From NCBI GenBank assembly GCA_014706385.1, contig JACGZH010000003.1, forward strand, positions 124,001 to 188,000: 64,000 nt of DNA, written 5' to 3'. Under the pieces are notes generated by a model, which searched no databases, had not been told where the DNA came from, and saw only the letters and a list, made by a program, of their open reading frames with translations. Origin of the DNA: Phaffia rhodozyma. Its lineage: Eukaryota; Basidiomycota; Tremellomycetes; Cystofilobasidiales; Mrakiaceae. Shown in pieces: positions 34,148 to 45,983 of the stretch (the first letter of the stretch is position 1; the number at the start of each line of letters is the position of its first letter). The position numbers were made by a program, and so were the translations under genes.

Positions 34148-37100
34148 TTAGTTAGAGTCCGGACTCGGATCCTGATCTAAATTCAATCCAACTGATTCGT
34201 TGACCTCTCCACTTCCACTCCCACCTCCGCTCCCACTTCCACCTCCGCCAGCTGTTGCTGCAAGGTCTCTGATCGTTCTTTCCAACTCTTCCATCTTCAA
34301 CTTCTGTCTTTCTCTGTACAACCTCTGCTTCTCTCTGTTCTTCGCTCTGGCTTCTTCGATCTTTTTGATCCGCCGGACGTGTTCCTCTTCGTCCTCTACC
34401 TGCTGGTGATGCTGATGATGTTGCAAGTGTTGATGGTGATCGTGAAGATGACCGGGTAGGGAGCCTGAGCCTGTGCCTACTTCTTCGTCCAACCCACTAA
34501 CGAGTAAATGAGCATGCGCAAGATGATGAGCTTCTTCTTCTCCTTCTTCTTCATGCGTGTGATGAAACCTATCCGGATCTGACAAAGACGGATGAAGGGA
34601 AGCTAGAGTGAAAGCTGCAGCTGATGAAGGGTCGATCACTTCTTGTTCAGTCTGTCCGCCTGATGGTTCTACACCTACGCCCACAACTGTCGTCCCGACG
34701 ACACTGGTTTCCCCAGTTCCACTCGCACCTGCTCCGACTTCTCTGCTTCCTTCGACTTCTCCTGGTTCGGAGACACCTCCGAGGGTCGCGCTCGATCCTG
34801 TTTCTTCAGAACCGACGATTCCGCTCGAACCTGGTGGACGAGATCCACCAACATTAACTCCAAGATCCAAATCTTGTCCGAGAGGCTCATACCCCTCAAA
34901 CACATCTCCTTCTCCATTCTGATACCCCTCGGGCTGTTCATGACTTTGATCATGATCCTGTTCTTGCTGCATCCGTTGGAGTTGTTCCCTTAGAGCTTGG
35001 TCGTTCTGGATTTGTTCGTTGAGGAGGGACGTTTGATGTTCGAATAAGTGATGATCGACATCCTCTGAGTGATCACCTTCTTCTTCGTGCTGCTGTTGCT
35101 GTTGTTGTTGTTGGTGGTGGTGGTGGTCTATTTCTTCTCCCTCTTCTCCTTCAATACCTGCCTCGACCTGCACTTCTTCTTCTATTTCTGCTTCACCTTC
35201 AACTTCATGGTGATGATGGTGATGATGATGGTGATGGTGATGATGTTCCAGCTCAACCTCAACCTCATGTTGTTCAAGTTCATGATGCCCATGATCGTGA
35301 TGTTCGATATGAGCTTGTGCATCATGGTGTTGATCGTTTAGATGGTGATGATGATCGTGGTGATGATCGACATCGACATCGACATCGTGGCGATGAGGGT
35401 CGTCAGAGGTTTGTTCTAGCGGCTCTACAACCTGTTGAGCGTCGTACACATCTTCTACGGTCATCTGCCCGTGTGTGTCCTCATGAGAATGAGCATGAGG
35501 ATGAGGAAGACCGCTCATAGGCATCGATGAGGGTTCAAAATCTGATGGATCTAAAGGCTGGATGCTCGAAGAGATCTCCAACGACCCAACCGGATTGATA
35601 GAACGTATGTCCGAGCTGAGCTCATGGGTGATGGATCGAGATGGTATTCTTGAAGCGGCGGACGATGGCTGAGCCGATGGAAGTGGAAGCGGGAGTGAAA
35701 TTGGAAGTGGGGTTGGTATCGGGAGGGAGGGTTGTTGCCGCTGCTGATGTTGCGGTTGTGGTGGTTTCTGTCGTTGTTGCCAAGCTCTCCAACTTTCCTC
35801 TCCGCCATCTAGACTTCTCGCGAAGCTTTCCCATTCGCTTTTTTCCTTCCTCAGCTTCTCCATATCAGCTCTTATATATAGAATATAGTCCTTCGCGTAG
35901 GTAAGTATTGCAAGTCTCGAGAGTCTATCAGGCGGATCAAGGGGGTGTGAGTGAGAGTCGGGGTCGGATAGATGGGGGACCGGAGGATCATCAGTCAGGT
36001 TTGTTTGGGAGTTCGGGAACTGTGGATTCAATGGAGGGCTACAAGGGGAGAAGGATGATAGAGCCGTCAAATGAAAGATCAGTAAAAGATTTGGGGGGGA
36101 AAGAAGAATGAGAGGAGACATACGAAGCTGAAGACCTCAGAGCAGGGATACATTCTCTTAGTGATCTCAGCGCTTCATCTTCTTCATGTTGTACGCCTTC
36201 TTCTCCTTCTCGAGTAGTAGAGGCAGCATTGGCAGCTTCGCCCTCATCACTGAAAAGGGATGTCGACCGCTTTGACTTTTTCCTATTCGACTCGGTTATT
36301 CCCTCCATATCTCGCTCTCCGTCCAGATCAACTTCATCTTCCGTCATATCGGTTACGTTTCTCTTCTTCCCCTTATTTAAAGAAGAAAATACACTGTCTC
36401 CTTCGACATCGTACTCTCCTTCGATCCCACCGTCATCGCCGTCGTTATCGTCTTCAAGATGATCGTCCTCTACGATATTCAAGTGGACAGCTGAACTAGA
36501 CGACCGTCGTTTTTTGAAGTGGCCGACGTTCGAAATCAGAGTTGGTCTAGAGTTGATGCTTGTGCTTGCACTGGTCGACGCGATCATCGAATGAGATACA
36601 GGATTGGAGGTCGAAGGAACGGAGGTGGAAACTTCGCCGAATCTTGCTAGCCGCGTCGTTTCCTCGATGGAGGAGGGTGCAATTCCACAATCTTTTGTTC
36701 GAGCATGTCCGAAGGGATAATCAAACAATAGATTTGAGGTTAGTGATCGGATGTACCAGAAGGAGCATGACAAAGAGTGAAAAGAGAACATACAATTGTA
36801 CCTAGATTGGCCTCTAGTCCCAAGTCGACGCGTCTTGACATCTTTAAACACCGACTTGATGCATTTTCCAAACGTCGCCGCATTGAGAGGCTATTTCAAT
36901 ATATCCATGACAAAGGAAAGAGGTAAGATTCTCGCGTTTACATATGGAGAGAAGGAAAGAAGAATGTCGAGACGAACCTTTACACCTGCTTCCTCACTGG
37001 CGGCTGTATAACTCGCGTACACGGCCGTCCTAGCGATAGTGGTATGTTTAGAGAAAGTGTAGTGTTCATTTAGCCATTTGTACGCGAATGGGTTCATGTC

Positions 37101-37726
37101 CTTGTCTATGATGAGGGAAACACGGTCCAACAGAAGAACAAAGACGCGTTCTGCGAGTCAGTGGATGTGACGACCAGATATGTACACGATAGTGAGAGAG
37201 ACGTACTAGGTGTAGATTTTCCTTTGCCCGAATGTACACCTTGCTGACGTTCAGAACCATCGACGAGTGTGTTCTCCTCACTCCCTTCTTGCTCTCCGAT
37301 GAGTTGTTTGGAGAGATCAATCGGGTCATGATCCATTTCTGTCATCTGCTGTTCATTCTCTGCTCTCCTCTGATCCGGTCGTCTGGAGTAGGACTGTAGG
37401 TTGTGACCATGACCATGGTTGTGGGTCTGCCCAGCACCATTTTCCGAGCCAGGGCCAACACTCGAATCATCCGCACCTTCCATAAGGCCAAGCGTGATCG
37501 AGAGCTGGTCATCTTCTGCGGAATGGATGTTTGGGATGAGAAGCATGCCATCCGGGTCGAGCCCGATATGAACGATATGATCTTGCTCATCCAGGTGGAG
37601 CCCTACGTCCTGCTGGGATGAAGGATGAGGATGAGAATGATTCGAACTGGGCAGACTAGCCTTTTGAAGAGATGCCTGGGATGCCAAGGCAGACAGAACA
37701 GAGAGCGCGTCGTTGTTGTCGGACAT
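34148..37726 (-). CDS. RFX-domain transcription factor with HLH-like and bZIP-like segments
   Basis: Five exons on the minus strand (37726-37207, 37105-36978, 36890-36794, 36691-36124, 36038-34148) keep frame exactly and give 1,067 residues. Exons 2-4 build an RFX winged-helix DNA-binding domain at about residues 176-255 (KWLNEHYTFSKHTTIARTAV; PLNAATFGKCIKSVFKDVKT; RRLGTRGQSRYNYCGIAP). A helix EALRSLRECIPALRSSAS (about 420-437) and, after a Pro-rich loop, LSRLAILTYAKDYILYIR (about 476-494) resemble the two helices of an HLH fold. The middle is rich in His, Gln and Glu, including a run of about 14 His. Near the C-terminus (about 993-1031) a basic segment NREKQRLYRERQ precedes a heptad-like LEELERTIRDL-style helix, resembling a bZIP. 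RFX identity is firm; the other two domains are my pattern calls. RFX factors act in DNA-damage response or morphogenesis in fungi. Confidence 0.88.
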
Positions 37727-38241
37727 CGCTCCAACGAAGGAAACGACAAAGGGAACCAAACAGGGTTGAAGTCTAGATGAGAATTCTCGTAGAGACGGTT
37801 GCCTAGGAGAGGAAGTAAGTCGCCCAGGAGACCCGATATGGTAGCGTAGGGTGGTGGAAAGATCAACTGGGATGGTTAGGGTTATGTATGACTAATCAAC
37901 ACGCGTCGCGATCTCTGACGCGACGCGTCCGTTGAGTGATTTTTCTTGGCCTGATTTGTTTCTGCACAGTTCGAGTGAGCGAGTAGAGTGTTTGGGACAT
38001 TTGGTTGATAATCTGTAGTACGCTTTCTAGTACGCTTTGTATTAGGCATTCTATCACGATCCCCAATACAAACCCTAATACACCTTGTATTGATCTGTTT
38101 CCTCTGCCAGTCATTCTTTGTTGACTTCTTCCATCTCTGGTCTGTTTTCGTTTTTGCCCCAGTCTAGTCCAACAAATACATCACATATACTTATCCCTCT
38201 GTGGCTTCCTTTTCTCTCCTTCCTCTATTTCCTCAAGAACG
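37727..38241. promoter_or_regulatory. Divergent promoter of the RFX factor and myosin II genes
   Basis: The region holds two ACGCGT hexamers (37901 and 37923, 22 bp apart) inside a CGCG-rich patch, the core of the MluI cell-cycle box bound by MBF in ascomycete yeasts, and a TTAGGG-containing element at 37872-37884. Further on, CTAGTACGCTTTGTATTAGG-type sequence is repeated in variant form near 38020-38095. Cell-cycle control of a cytokinetic myosin would make sense, but binding is inferred. Confidence 0.45.
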
Positions 38242-41200
38242 ATGCCTATCGGGAAGGAAAGAGACGCAGAATTTGTGAGACCGTTCTATCCATCCCTCTG
38301 TCGGTTCTCCTCCTATCGGCATGTGCTTCACTTGATAGCTAACATCTGTTTAACCTTTTGTTCAACAACGTCTATCCACTCCTCTTTCCTTAGGCGGCTA
38401 AGAAGTGAGCATCCTTTACACCTTACCTAGTCCTGTCATGCCCAGACGTCGTTCTCCGAGCTGACCTTGCGATTGAAACCCTCACCTTCTCTTTCTTGTC
38501 AGATGGGTCTGGGTCCCAGACGTCAAGGAAGGCTACCTTGGTGGCTGGATATCCAAGGAATTAGAATCAGAACATCGATCAATCGTTACTTTGGCAGAAA
38601 GTAACCAGACGGTGACCATGCCGAATACTGAGCTCTCGGACATGAACCCACCCAGATTCGACAACGCGTCGGATATCGCGGATCTGACGTATCTGAACGA
38701 AGCTTCGGTCGTCCATAACCTCAGACAGCGCTATTCGTCCGGCCAAATCTACGTGAGTTACCTTATTGTTCGCTTCTGTCTCTTGTTTGGAGAGCTAGAG
38801 GTCGCTTCGACTGTTCCCAAAAAATCTAAGGAAAACTAAACCTGATCATACCATAACCCTTTTCTTTGCCCACTCGTGCGATAGACCTACTCCAGTCAGT
38901 CATCTCCATGTGCTTTGTCCTCTCTGTGTGCCTTTTCGCTCATTCGAGACCAACGCCATAACGTGTCGAAAACTGTTCTCTCTATCAGGCATTTTCTTGG
39001 TGGCAGTGAACCCGTACAGGTCGTTACCGATATATTCCCAAGCGCACATTGACAAGTATAGAAACAGGCGAAGGGAAGACAATGAGCCCCATATATTTGC
39101 CGTCGCCGAACGAGCTTGGGTCAACATGAGGGATGAAAGGGAGAGTCAGAGTGTCCTGATCACGTAAGTTCTTCTGTACCGTCATGCTTTTCGACCCTAT
39201 GGCTCACGTTAACCCATTGGTTTCGCGCCTGAATCATATATCTTAAGAGGTGAATCTGGCGCAGGGAAGACGGAAAACACGAAGAAGGTGATCCAGTACT
39301 TGGCGGCCATTGCGACCTCATCTCTCGTTCCACATCCATCCAGCTCGGCCCCTCCTTTCCTTCAACAATCCATTTCTCTTCGTTCAGCCTCAACAGTTAG
39401 CAAAGACAGCCTCAGTTCCAGCCAAATCAACGGGAACGGAAACGAGAACGGCTCAATAGAATCCAAAGGGTTATTGGAACAACAGATCTTGCAATGTAAT
39501 CCAATTTTAGAAGCATTTGGAAACGCGCAGACGATGAGAAACAACAATTCGTCCAGATTTGTTCGTAGAATTCTTTTCTCTTCCCCGAGTTGTCATACGA
39601 GCTTGTGAATTGAAACATGTATTGGCCTATAGGGAAAGTTTGTGAGAATATTCTTTGCGCCGTCGGGCGCGATTGCAGGAGCGAACGTGGACTGGTACCT
39701 ACTAGAGAAGTCAAGAGTTGCATTTAGGAGCGAAGGAGAAAGAAGTTTCCACGTGTTTTACATGCTCCTTGCTGGATGTAAGGATAGCAGTTCGGAAGGC
39801 GCTAGGTTGAGAGGTTTGTTCATTTCTTTGTTTCTCCTCGCGTGCGGCGCGCGTGTGTGAAAATACAGACTGAACGCCGATTTCGACTTGTACATCGATT
39901 TCTTCTCGTCGATAAAATAGAGAGCCTGTTGCTGGATGGGCGCGTGGAAAGTTATGAATATTTGAACAAGAGCAGACACCAGATTGACGGAGTGAACGAT
40001 TTCGAAGAATGGACATTACTAAGAGTGAGTTCAGGTCCCTGAGCATTCTGTCAGAAAGCGCAGACACGAAAGGTTAACCTGTCTTGGTCGTGTTCCCAGA
40101 CTGCGCTGGACGTTGTAGGGTTCACACCGGATAGAGAGCAAGCAGACCTGTTCCGAATTATTGCCGCTATCCTACACATTGGTAATATCCAATTGCAAGG
40201 TGATCGAACATCTCAAGCCCAAATCTCGTCTCTAGAATCACTCGAGAAGGCATGTCACCTGCTTGGTATACCTCCGTCTGAATTTTCCAAAGCGGTCACT
40301 CGACCGAGAGTCAAAGCTGGTAGAGAAATCGTTGTCCAGGCTAGGACGAAACAACAGACAGTGGACGAACTCGCTAGTTTGTGCAAGACGATCTACGAAA
40401 AGACATTTGGAAAAGTAGTCGAACGAGTGAACTTGGCGTTGGATAGACCAAAGGATCACGGAGAGTTTATCGGTGTATTGGATATCGCCGGTTTCGAGAT
40501 CTTTGAGGTGAGTTCTTCTTCCTCCTCATTTTCTCTTCCTTCTCTTTGTCAAGTCTTCGTCATACTAACGCTCATCCTTACATGGCTTATGATTATGTAC
40601 TATTCATCAGACAAATTCATTCGAGCAGCTTTGCATCAATTATACGAACGAGAAACTTCAGCAAGTCAGTCGTGTCTCTGCCTCTATTCCTTTCACCCCT
40701 GACTAGTCCATGTTCACTAATCCGTCTAAATTCCCTTCTTCTCACAGTTTTTCAACCACCACATGTTCGTTCTTGAACAAGAAGAATACGCTCGTGAAGC
40801 CATCGAATGGGACTATGTTGATTTCGGACACGATCTACAATCAACCATCGAATTAATCGAGGGTTCTGTCAAACAACCTATCGGAATATTCTCTTGTTTG
40901 GATGAGGAGTGTATCATGCCACAAGCCAGTGACGTTACATTCCTCAACAAGTTGACTACTCTTTGGGCTCCTTCGTCTGATCCTAAACAGCCTCCTTCGT
41001 CAGCGGTCTCTGGGTCTGGATCTGGAACCAATGGCTCAACAACGTTAGACAACTCTACACCTTCTTCATCTCCATCGACAGCATCTAAGTTTGGAACGAT
41101 CAGGTTCCATCAAGGATTCACTGTGCAACATTACGCTGGCAAGGTCGAATATCGTACCACCGGTTGGCTCGACAAGAACAAAGATCCATTAAACTCGAAC

Positions 41201-43849
41201 ATCACCTCCCTCCTGGCTAGTTCGACAAACAAATTCGTGGCTGGTCTCTTCTCAGAATTTCAAGATCCATCTACACCTGGAGGAACTATATCATCTCATG
41301 ATCATTCGTCCGTGCCTGGAGCCAGAAGAGTCAAGACAGGCGCTTTCCGAACGGTAGCTCAACGGCATCAAGAACAATTGACAAAACTGATGAACCAATT
41401 GGAATCGACCCAACCTCATTTCGTTCGATGTATTGTACCCAATCGATTCAAACAACCAGGAAAGATTGACGTACCGTTAGTGTTGGATCAACTCCGATGC
41501 AATGGTGTGCTCGAAGGTATTCGAATCGCTAGAAGAGGATATCCCAACAGGTTACCTTTCGCCGAGTTCCGTCAGCGATATGAGCTTTTGACACCAGGAG
41601 CGGTCAAACAGGGTTTCGTCGATGGAAGGCAAGCTTGTCAATCGATGATTGATTCCCTTGAGTTGGACCCTTCCGTTGTCAAACTAGGAAAGACCAAAGT
41701 ATTCTTCAAGGTTGGCGTCCTTGCTGATCTTCAAGAACGTCTGGATGGCCATCTGTTTGAGCTCGTTGCAAAGTTTCAAGCGAACGCCAGAAGATTCATT
41801 GCCAGAAGACGATTATTCAAAATCCTTAACCGGGACGCGGCGGTGCGGACGATCCAGCGAAACGCGAGATTACACAAGGAACTTCGAGAATGGCCCTGGT
41901 GGCAACTGTTCACAACCGTTCAACCCTTGTTGGCGGCGACGAGGACTGACCAAGAACTTCAACGTAGGAATGCCGAGCTTTTGTTTGCCCAAGAACGTGC
42001 AGACCGGGAGGAAGCCGAACGGATCAATCTGCAGACGTTGAGACTTCAGCTAGAGTCTGACAAGCGAGACGTCCAGGCTGATCTCGAGGCAGAACGAACA
42101 CTTCGGTTGTCGGAGGCTTCCATCCACGAACGAACCATCAATCAACTCCAGCAAGAGACGGACGACATCAAGGCAGACATTGATACGTTGATCACTCAGT
42201 TAGAACGAGCGCAGGACGCAAAATTGGCCTCCGAAACCCAGTCTGCAAAGTACCGACAAGACTATGAGGGGCTTTTGGCCTCGATGACCGAGCTAGAAGC
42301 AGAGAGGAATCGGTTGAAGCAAAGAGAGGCTTCAGCTTTAGAAGATGTAAGAGGACGGTCGACGAGAGTTCACGAATTGGAAGGGGAAAGAGATGAAGCA
42401 AACTCGAAAATCGGAGAGATCGAGAGGAATCTAAAGGCGAGTCTGGAGGATTTAGTAAAGTCGAAAGCGAGGTATGATTCGTTGGAGACTCAGATGAAGA
42501 CAAAGATTCAAGAGGAGAACAAGAGAAGGTGCGTTAAATCTATTCCTTCCTCTTTGCGCGCGTTTTTTTGTCTTTATTCAATCCTTTTCAGAGCTAGTTC
42601 CTAACGCTGCCCAATCTCCCTTGCGTTATCTTGGCGATAGATTGACCGAAGAGAACAAGGTCACTGATCTCGAGCGAGACATCACCCATGCGAAAGAACA
42701 ACTTGCCCAAGCCGCGACACACACAAGCTCTATCGAAAGCCGGCTCAAAGCAAAGACGGCCGAACTTGCTCAATTCCAATCAGACTTATCAAAAACGGAA
42801 TCTACCTGCCAATCGTTCAGAGAATCCAACAACAGTCTTCAAGCCTCTCTTCAAAGTATATCACAGGATGCCTCTCATCAGAAAGATATCGCTCTCCGTG
42901 AGACCCAGGCTAGGATCAAGATTGAACGAGAGATTGACGATCTCCGAGCGACGATGGGTTCTGAGGAATCTAGACACTCCGAGGCGGCAAAGAGTAAAGA
43001 TTTAGAAATATCATCGCTTCGGAATGAAGTAGCCAAGCTAGAAACCGAGCTCGCTCAAGGAACGAGGGTGGCTTCAGAGATGAATGCCAAGCTCACCTTG
43101 GAGTTGGAGACTACCAGGCGGGATATAGATCTGACAACGAGGAAGCATGCCGAGCTCGAAGACTCTTTCAAAGCTCAGAAGGAACAGTTGTCGAGAGCGT
43201 TGAAGGAGGCTGAAGAAGCAGAGGGCGGGAAAAAGACGGCGGTGGCAGAGTTCTCCAGTCTACAGTCTAGAGTTGGGACGATAGAATCCACTCTGGCAGA
43301 CAGTCAACGAGAAAAAGAGGTTTGTCAATTTTCTACATCTTTCTCTCAATTCCTGCGTTCTCATTCTCAACGCCTTACCATTCGGCACGATGCTTGCCCT
43401 AGACACTGGAACGACAACTCTCCCGAGCAACTAAGAAGAACCAGGATTACGAAGATGCGATCGTCTCCATCGAACGTGAAAAAGCCAACTGGGCTGCTCA
43501 AATGGCAGAGTTCCAGCGACGAGCCGACAAGGAGCAACAACTTCGTCTCCAACTCGAAGATGCTCAACTCCGACATTCGACTGAGAAACTTTCTCTCCAA
43601 GACCGACTGAGCCAGTCCGAACGACAACTTGCCAAGGTGAATGCAGAGTTCAATCAACTTTACGCCGAGACAAAGATTCTCCGGTCGAGAGAGAACAAGA
43701 CTATTGTGGAACACGTTTATGTGTTAGAGGCGGCGAAGAGGATATCTGATAGACAGTTGGCGGAGGCCAGATCGGAACTACAGAGCCTTAAAGTGTACGT
43801 GAAGTCACTGGAGAAGGCACGCACTTCATCAGGCTTTGTCGTCAAGTAG
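38242..43849 (+). CDS. MYO1: Type II myosin heavy chain (cytokinesis)
   Basis: Conventional myosin II of about 1,490 residues in roughly a dozen exons. The first coding exon (38242-38274) and an 11-nt microexon (38394-38404) join exactly to 38503 to give [19 protein letters not shown], the SH3-like N-terminus. The motor domain shows [37 protein letters not shown] (P-loop), NNNSSRFGKF (switch I), DIAGFEIFE with [16 protein letters not shown] (switch II/relay), an actin-binding region with [19 protein letters not shown], and the SH helix region CIVPN ... [15 protein letters not shown]. Two degenerate IQ motifs follow ([26 protein letters not shown]), then a long coiled-coil tail. Loop 1 after the P-loop helix is extended by about 50 Ser/Asn-rich residues. 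By family it drives the contractile actomyosin ring. Confidence 0.95.
38394..38404 (+). other. MYO1: 11-nt microexon of the myosin II gene
   Basis: The bases GCGGCTAAGAA, flanked by CTTAG and GTGAGC, bridge exon 1 (ending GAATTT) and exon 3 (starting at 38503). Only inclusion yields the conserved AAKKWVWVP N-terminus in frame. Confidence 0.8.
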
Positions 43850-44546
43850 AAATGTCTCTGTTCTGCGCTGTCTTCTTCTATCCTAGCCTTTCTTTAGTTT
43901 ATTCGATATTCGTTCTTCCTCCTTTCGTTGTTCCAATCATCGATATTTCCTCTTGGACCAATAGATATCTTGCATTCTTCGATCTTAGCTCGTCCAAGTA
44001 TCCTCACAATCGCATCCCGCCTCCTTTGTCTTTCCTAACATACATGCTTAACCTCTGTATTACCACCTTTTCCACGCCGTTTTTCAATGACCAACCGATC
44101 ACGCATCGGCTTCCTCCTATGGACTAGAGATTCTCTACTCGTCAGGTTTCTTCTCTTTCTTTTCCTTCACCTTCTTCGGCTTGTCACTCTTCTGCTCTAT
44201 ATCGTCTGCACCTAGCATCTAGATATCCATGTTTCTCCGGATCCTGCTGTTTCGCCTCGAAGGACAGTTAACTAAGACGTAATCCTGTCCTCATCTATAG
44301 AAGTGATTGCAACACTATGCAAGGCATGTATATTGATGTAGATGAAGGACGCCTTCAGACATTTATGATATCTACTTCCAAAGAGGAAGAGATACAGAAC
44401 CGAAGGAGAGATCGAAACGGATAGACATGGAGGTATTATGTGCCCATCGGAAGAAGTCCCATAGGAAAATAAGATGCGCGCGCGCGCTGACGTCGAGGCG
44501 GGACGTGAGGTCATTCTCTGGAAGGGAGATGGCTAAGAGAGAAACT
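43850..44546. other. Convergent intergenic region with a CG dinucleotide run
   Basis: About 700 bp between myosin II and the WW-domain gene. T/C-rich at first; a (GC)6-like run lies at about 44475-44487. Chance open readings only; no RNA gene recognised. Confidence 0.5.
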
Positions 44547-45743
44547 TCAGCTTCGTAACCAGGCGTTCTTTTGTTTCTTCTTAGCTTCTTTCTTCTCTTT
44601 GAATCGTTCCTGTTGAAATCGCCGAACGTTGTAGTTAATATACTGATGAAATTAGCTATCATCAGGTCCGATAAAGAAAGGTGATGTAATGTTGACGAAA
44701 CGTGTAATCACGAAAGAAAGGAATAGGAGAGGACGCACCACGTCCGATTTTGTAAGTTTTTTCCTCTTTCCTCCGCCAGCCTGTTCTCTCTCAAATGCCG
44801 CATCCTTTTCTCGTTCCCAAGCCTCCGTATCGAAGAACGCGTCGTTCTGTCTCTTCATCTTACTATGATCCGACAGGTGATCTGGTGCACGGCTCGAATC
44901 AGCCGGAGTTTCATACCGACCTGTACGTGTGTTGAATCTCGCTTGGGCTGTGTAGGTAGATGGATCGGTTGCGCTGAACCCTCCGCCAGGGAGGAGATGA
45001 GCGAGGGAAGGATCGATTCCAGATTGGGATTGTTGGCGATGAGCACTACCATAACTGAATGGCTGGGCAGATCGAGGCTGAGTGGAACCCGAGCCAGGAA
45101 GAGTCTCAGCTGATGGGTCCCAGGGCGGAGAAGATCCTCCGTTTGGAGGTTCCGAGGTAGGAGGGGGAGCCAGAGGATTTATCCAGGTTGTTTCAAAACT
45201 CTGTTATTTACAAAAATGGCCCACCATACAAATGTGTTGAGAAGAATGTTGAGCTTTCAAAGAAAAGTAGAGACCTTGCGCTGCTCGGCGAATTCAAGAA
45301 AAGAGTGAGACAGATGAAGTTACCTTGGTGTTGTAGAAGTAGTACGCTATTGCATATAAATCAAATTTCGATTGAGTATATCCTTGTACAGACCTCGTTC
45401 AGAGTACATATCGAGACTAACCATTTTGAGGAGCACTCCATACGGCTTGCCAATCTTCGTTGTTCACAGCACTGGTTTCTTCATCATCCTTCTCCTTTCC
45501 TTTACCCTTCTCTACTGAAGGAAATTTTGAGCTGGCCTCGTGCTTGGAATTAAATTTTGTTTCGTCCTCTGAGTCGGAAGCGTCTTCTACTGTTGCAGGC
45601 TTTCCTCTAGGAGTCGAGTTAGTGGGAGCAGTGATGGCAGTATTGGCAGCAGATTCGGACGGGGTCTCTGAAGATGTTTCCGTAGGAGGAACGACAGGCA
45701 GAGTCGGACATAACTCGCCGACTACAGGTGGACTAGAGGACAT
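44547..45743 (-). CDS. WW-domain protein, likely nuclear/splicing-related
   Basis: Minus-strand gene of about five exons. The first exon is Ser/Thr/Pro- and acid-rich (MSSSPPVVGELCPTLP ...) and ends NNEDWQAVWSAPQNG. The next two short exons complete one WW domain: YYFYNTK, then SFETTWINPLAPPP, giving the two Trp and the C-terminal Pro. A Ser/Gly/Gln-rich linker follows with FNTRTGRYETP, then MKRQNDAFFDTEAWEREKD and GGGKRKKLTKSD. The last exon is highly basic (FKEKKEAKKQKNAWLRS). A WW domain with a conserved basic C-terminus is shared by an uncharacterised fungal family; a role in pre-mRNA processing is a guess from WW-protein precedents. Divergent from ATP3 across 240 bp. Confidence 0.75.
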
Positions 45744-45983
45744 GCCTGGGACTGATGGGTGATGAGCAAAGTAGACATACAAGATGATGGGATATAATGG
45801 ATGACGGGCGATCAGTGGAGACGACCAGCATACATAAGTAAGTTCATGTAAGGTATTTGAAAATACGAAACCCCGCTCTCTCTGTTTCCCGTTTTCACTC
45901 TGTTCTCATTTCTCCTCTCTTTCTCTCCACCTCCATCTATCCCCTCCTTCATTCCTCTTTCGATCTCTAATAGACGTCCAGCT

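Noticed and set aside
35069..35341. Plus-strand hydrophobic Met/Val/Leu-rich frame that looks like a membrane protein
   Set aside because: It is the complement of His/Gln/Glu repeats in the RFX gene; the hydrophobicity is an artefact of reading CAC/CAT repeats on the opposite strand.
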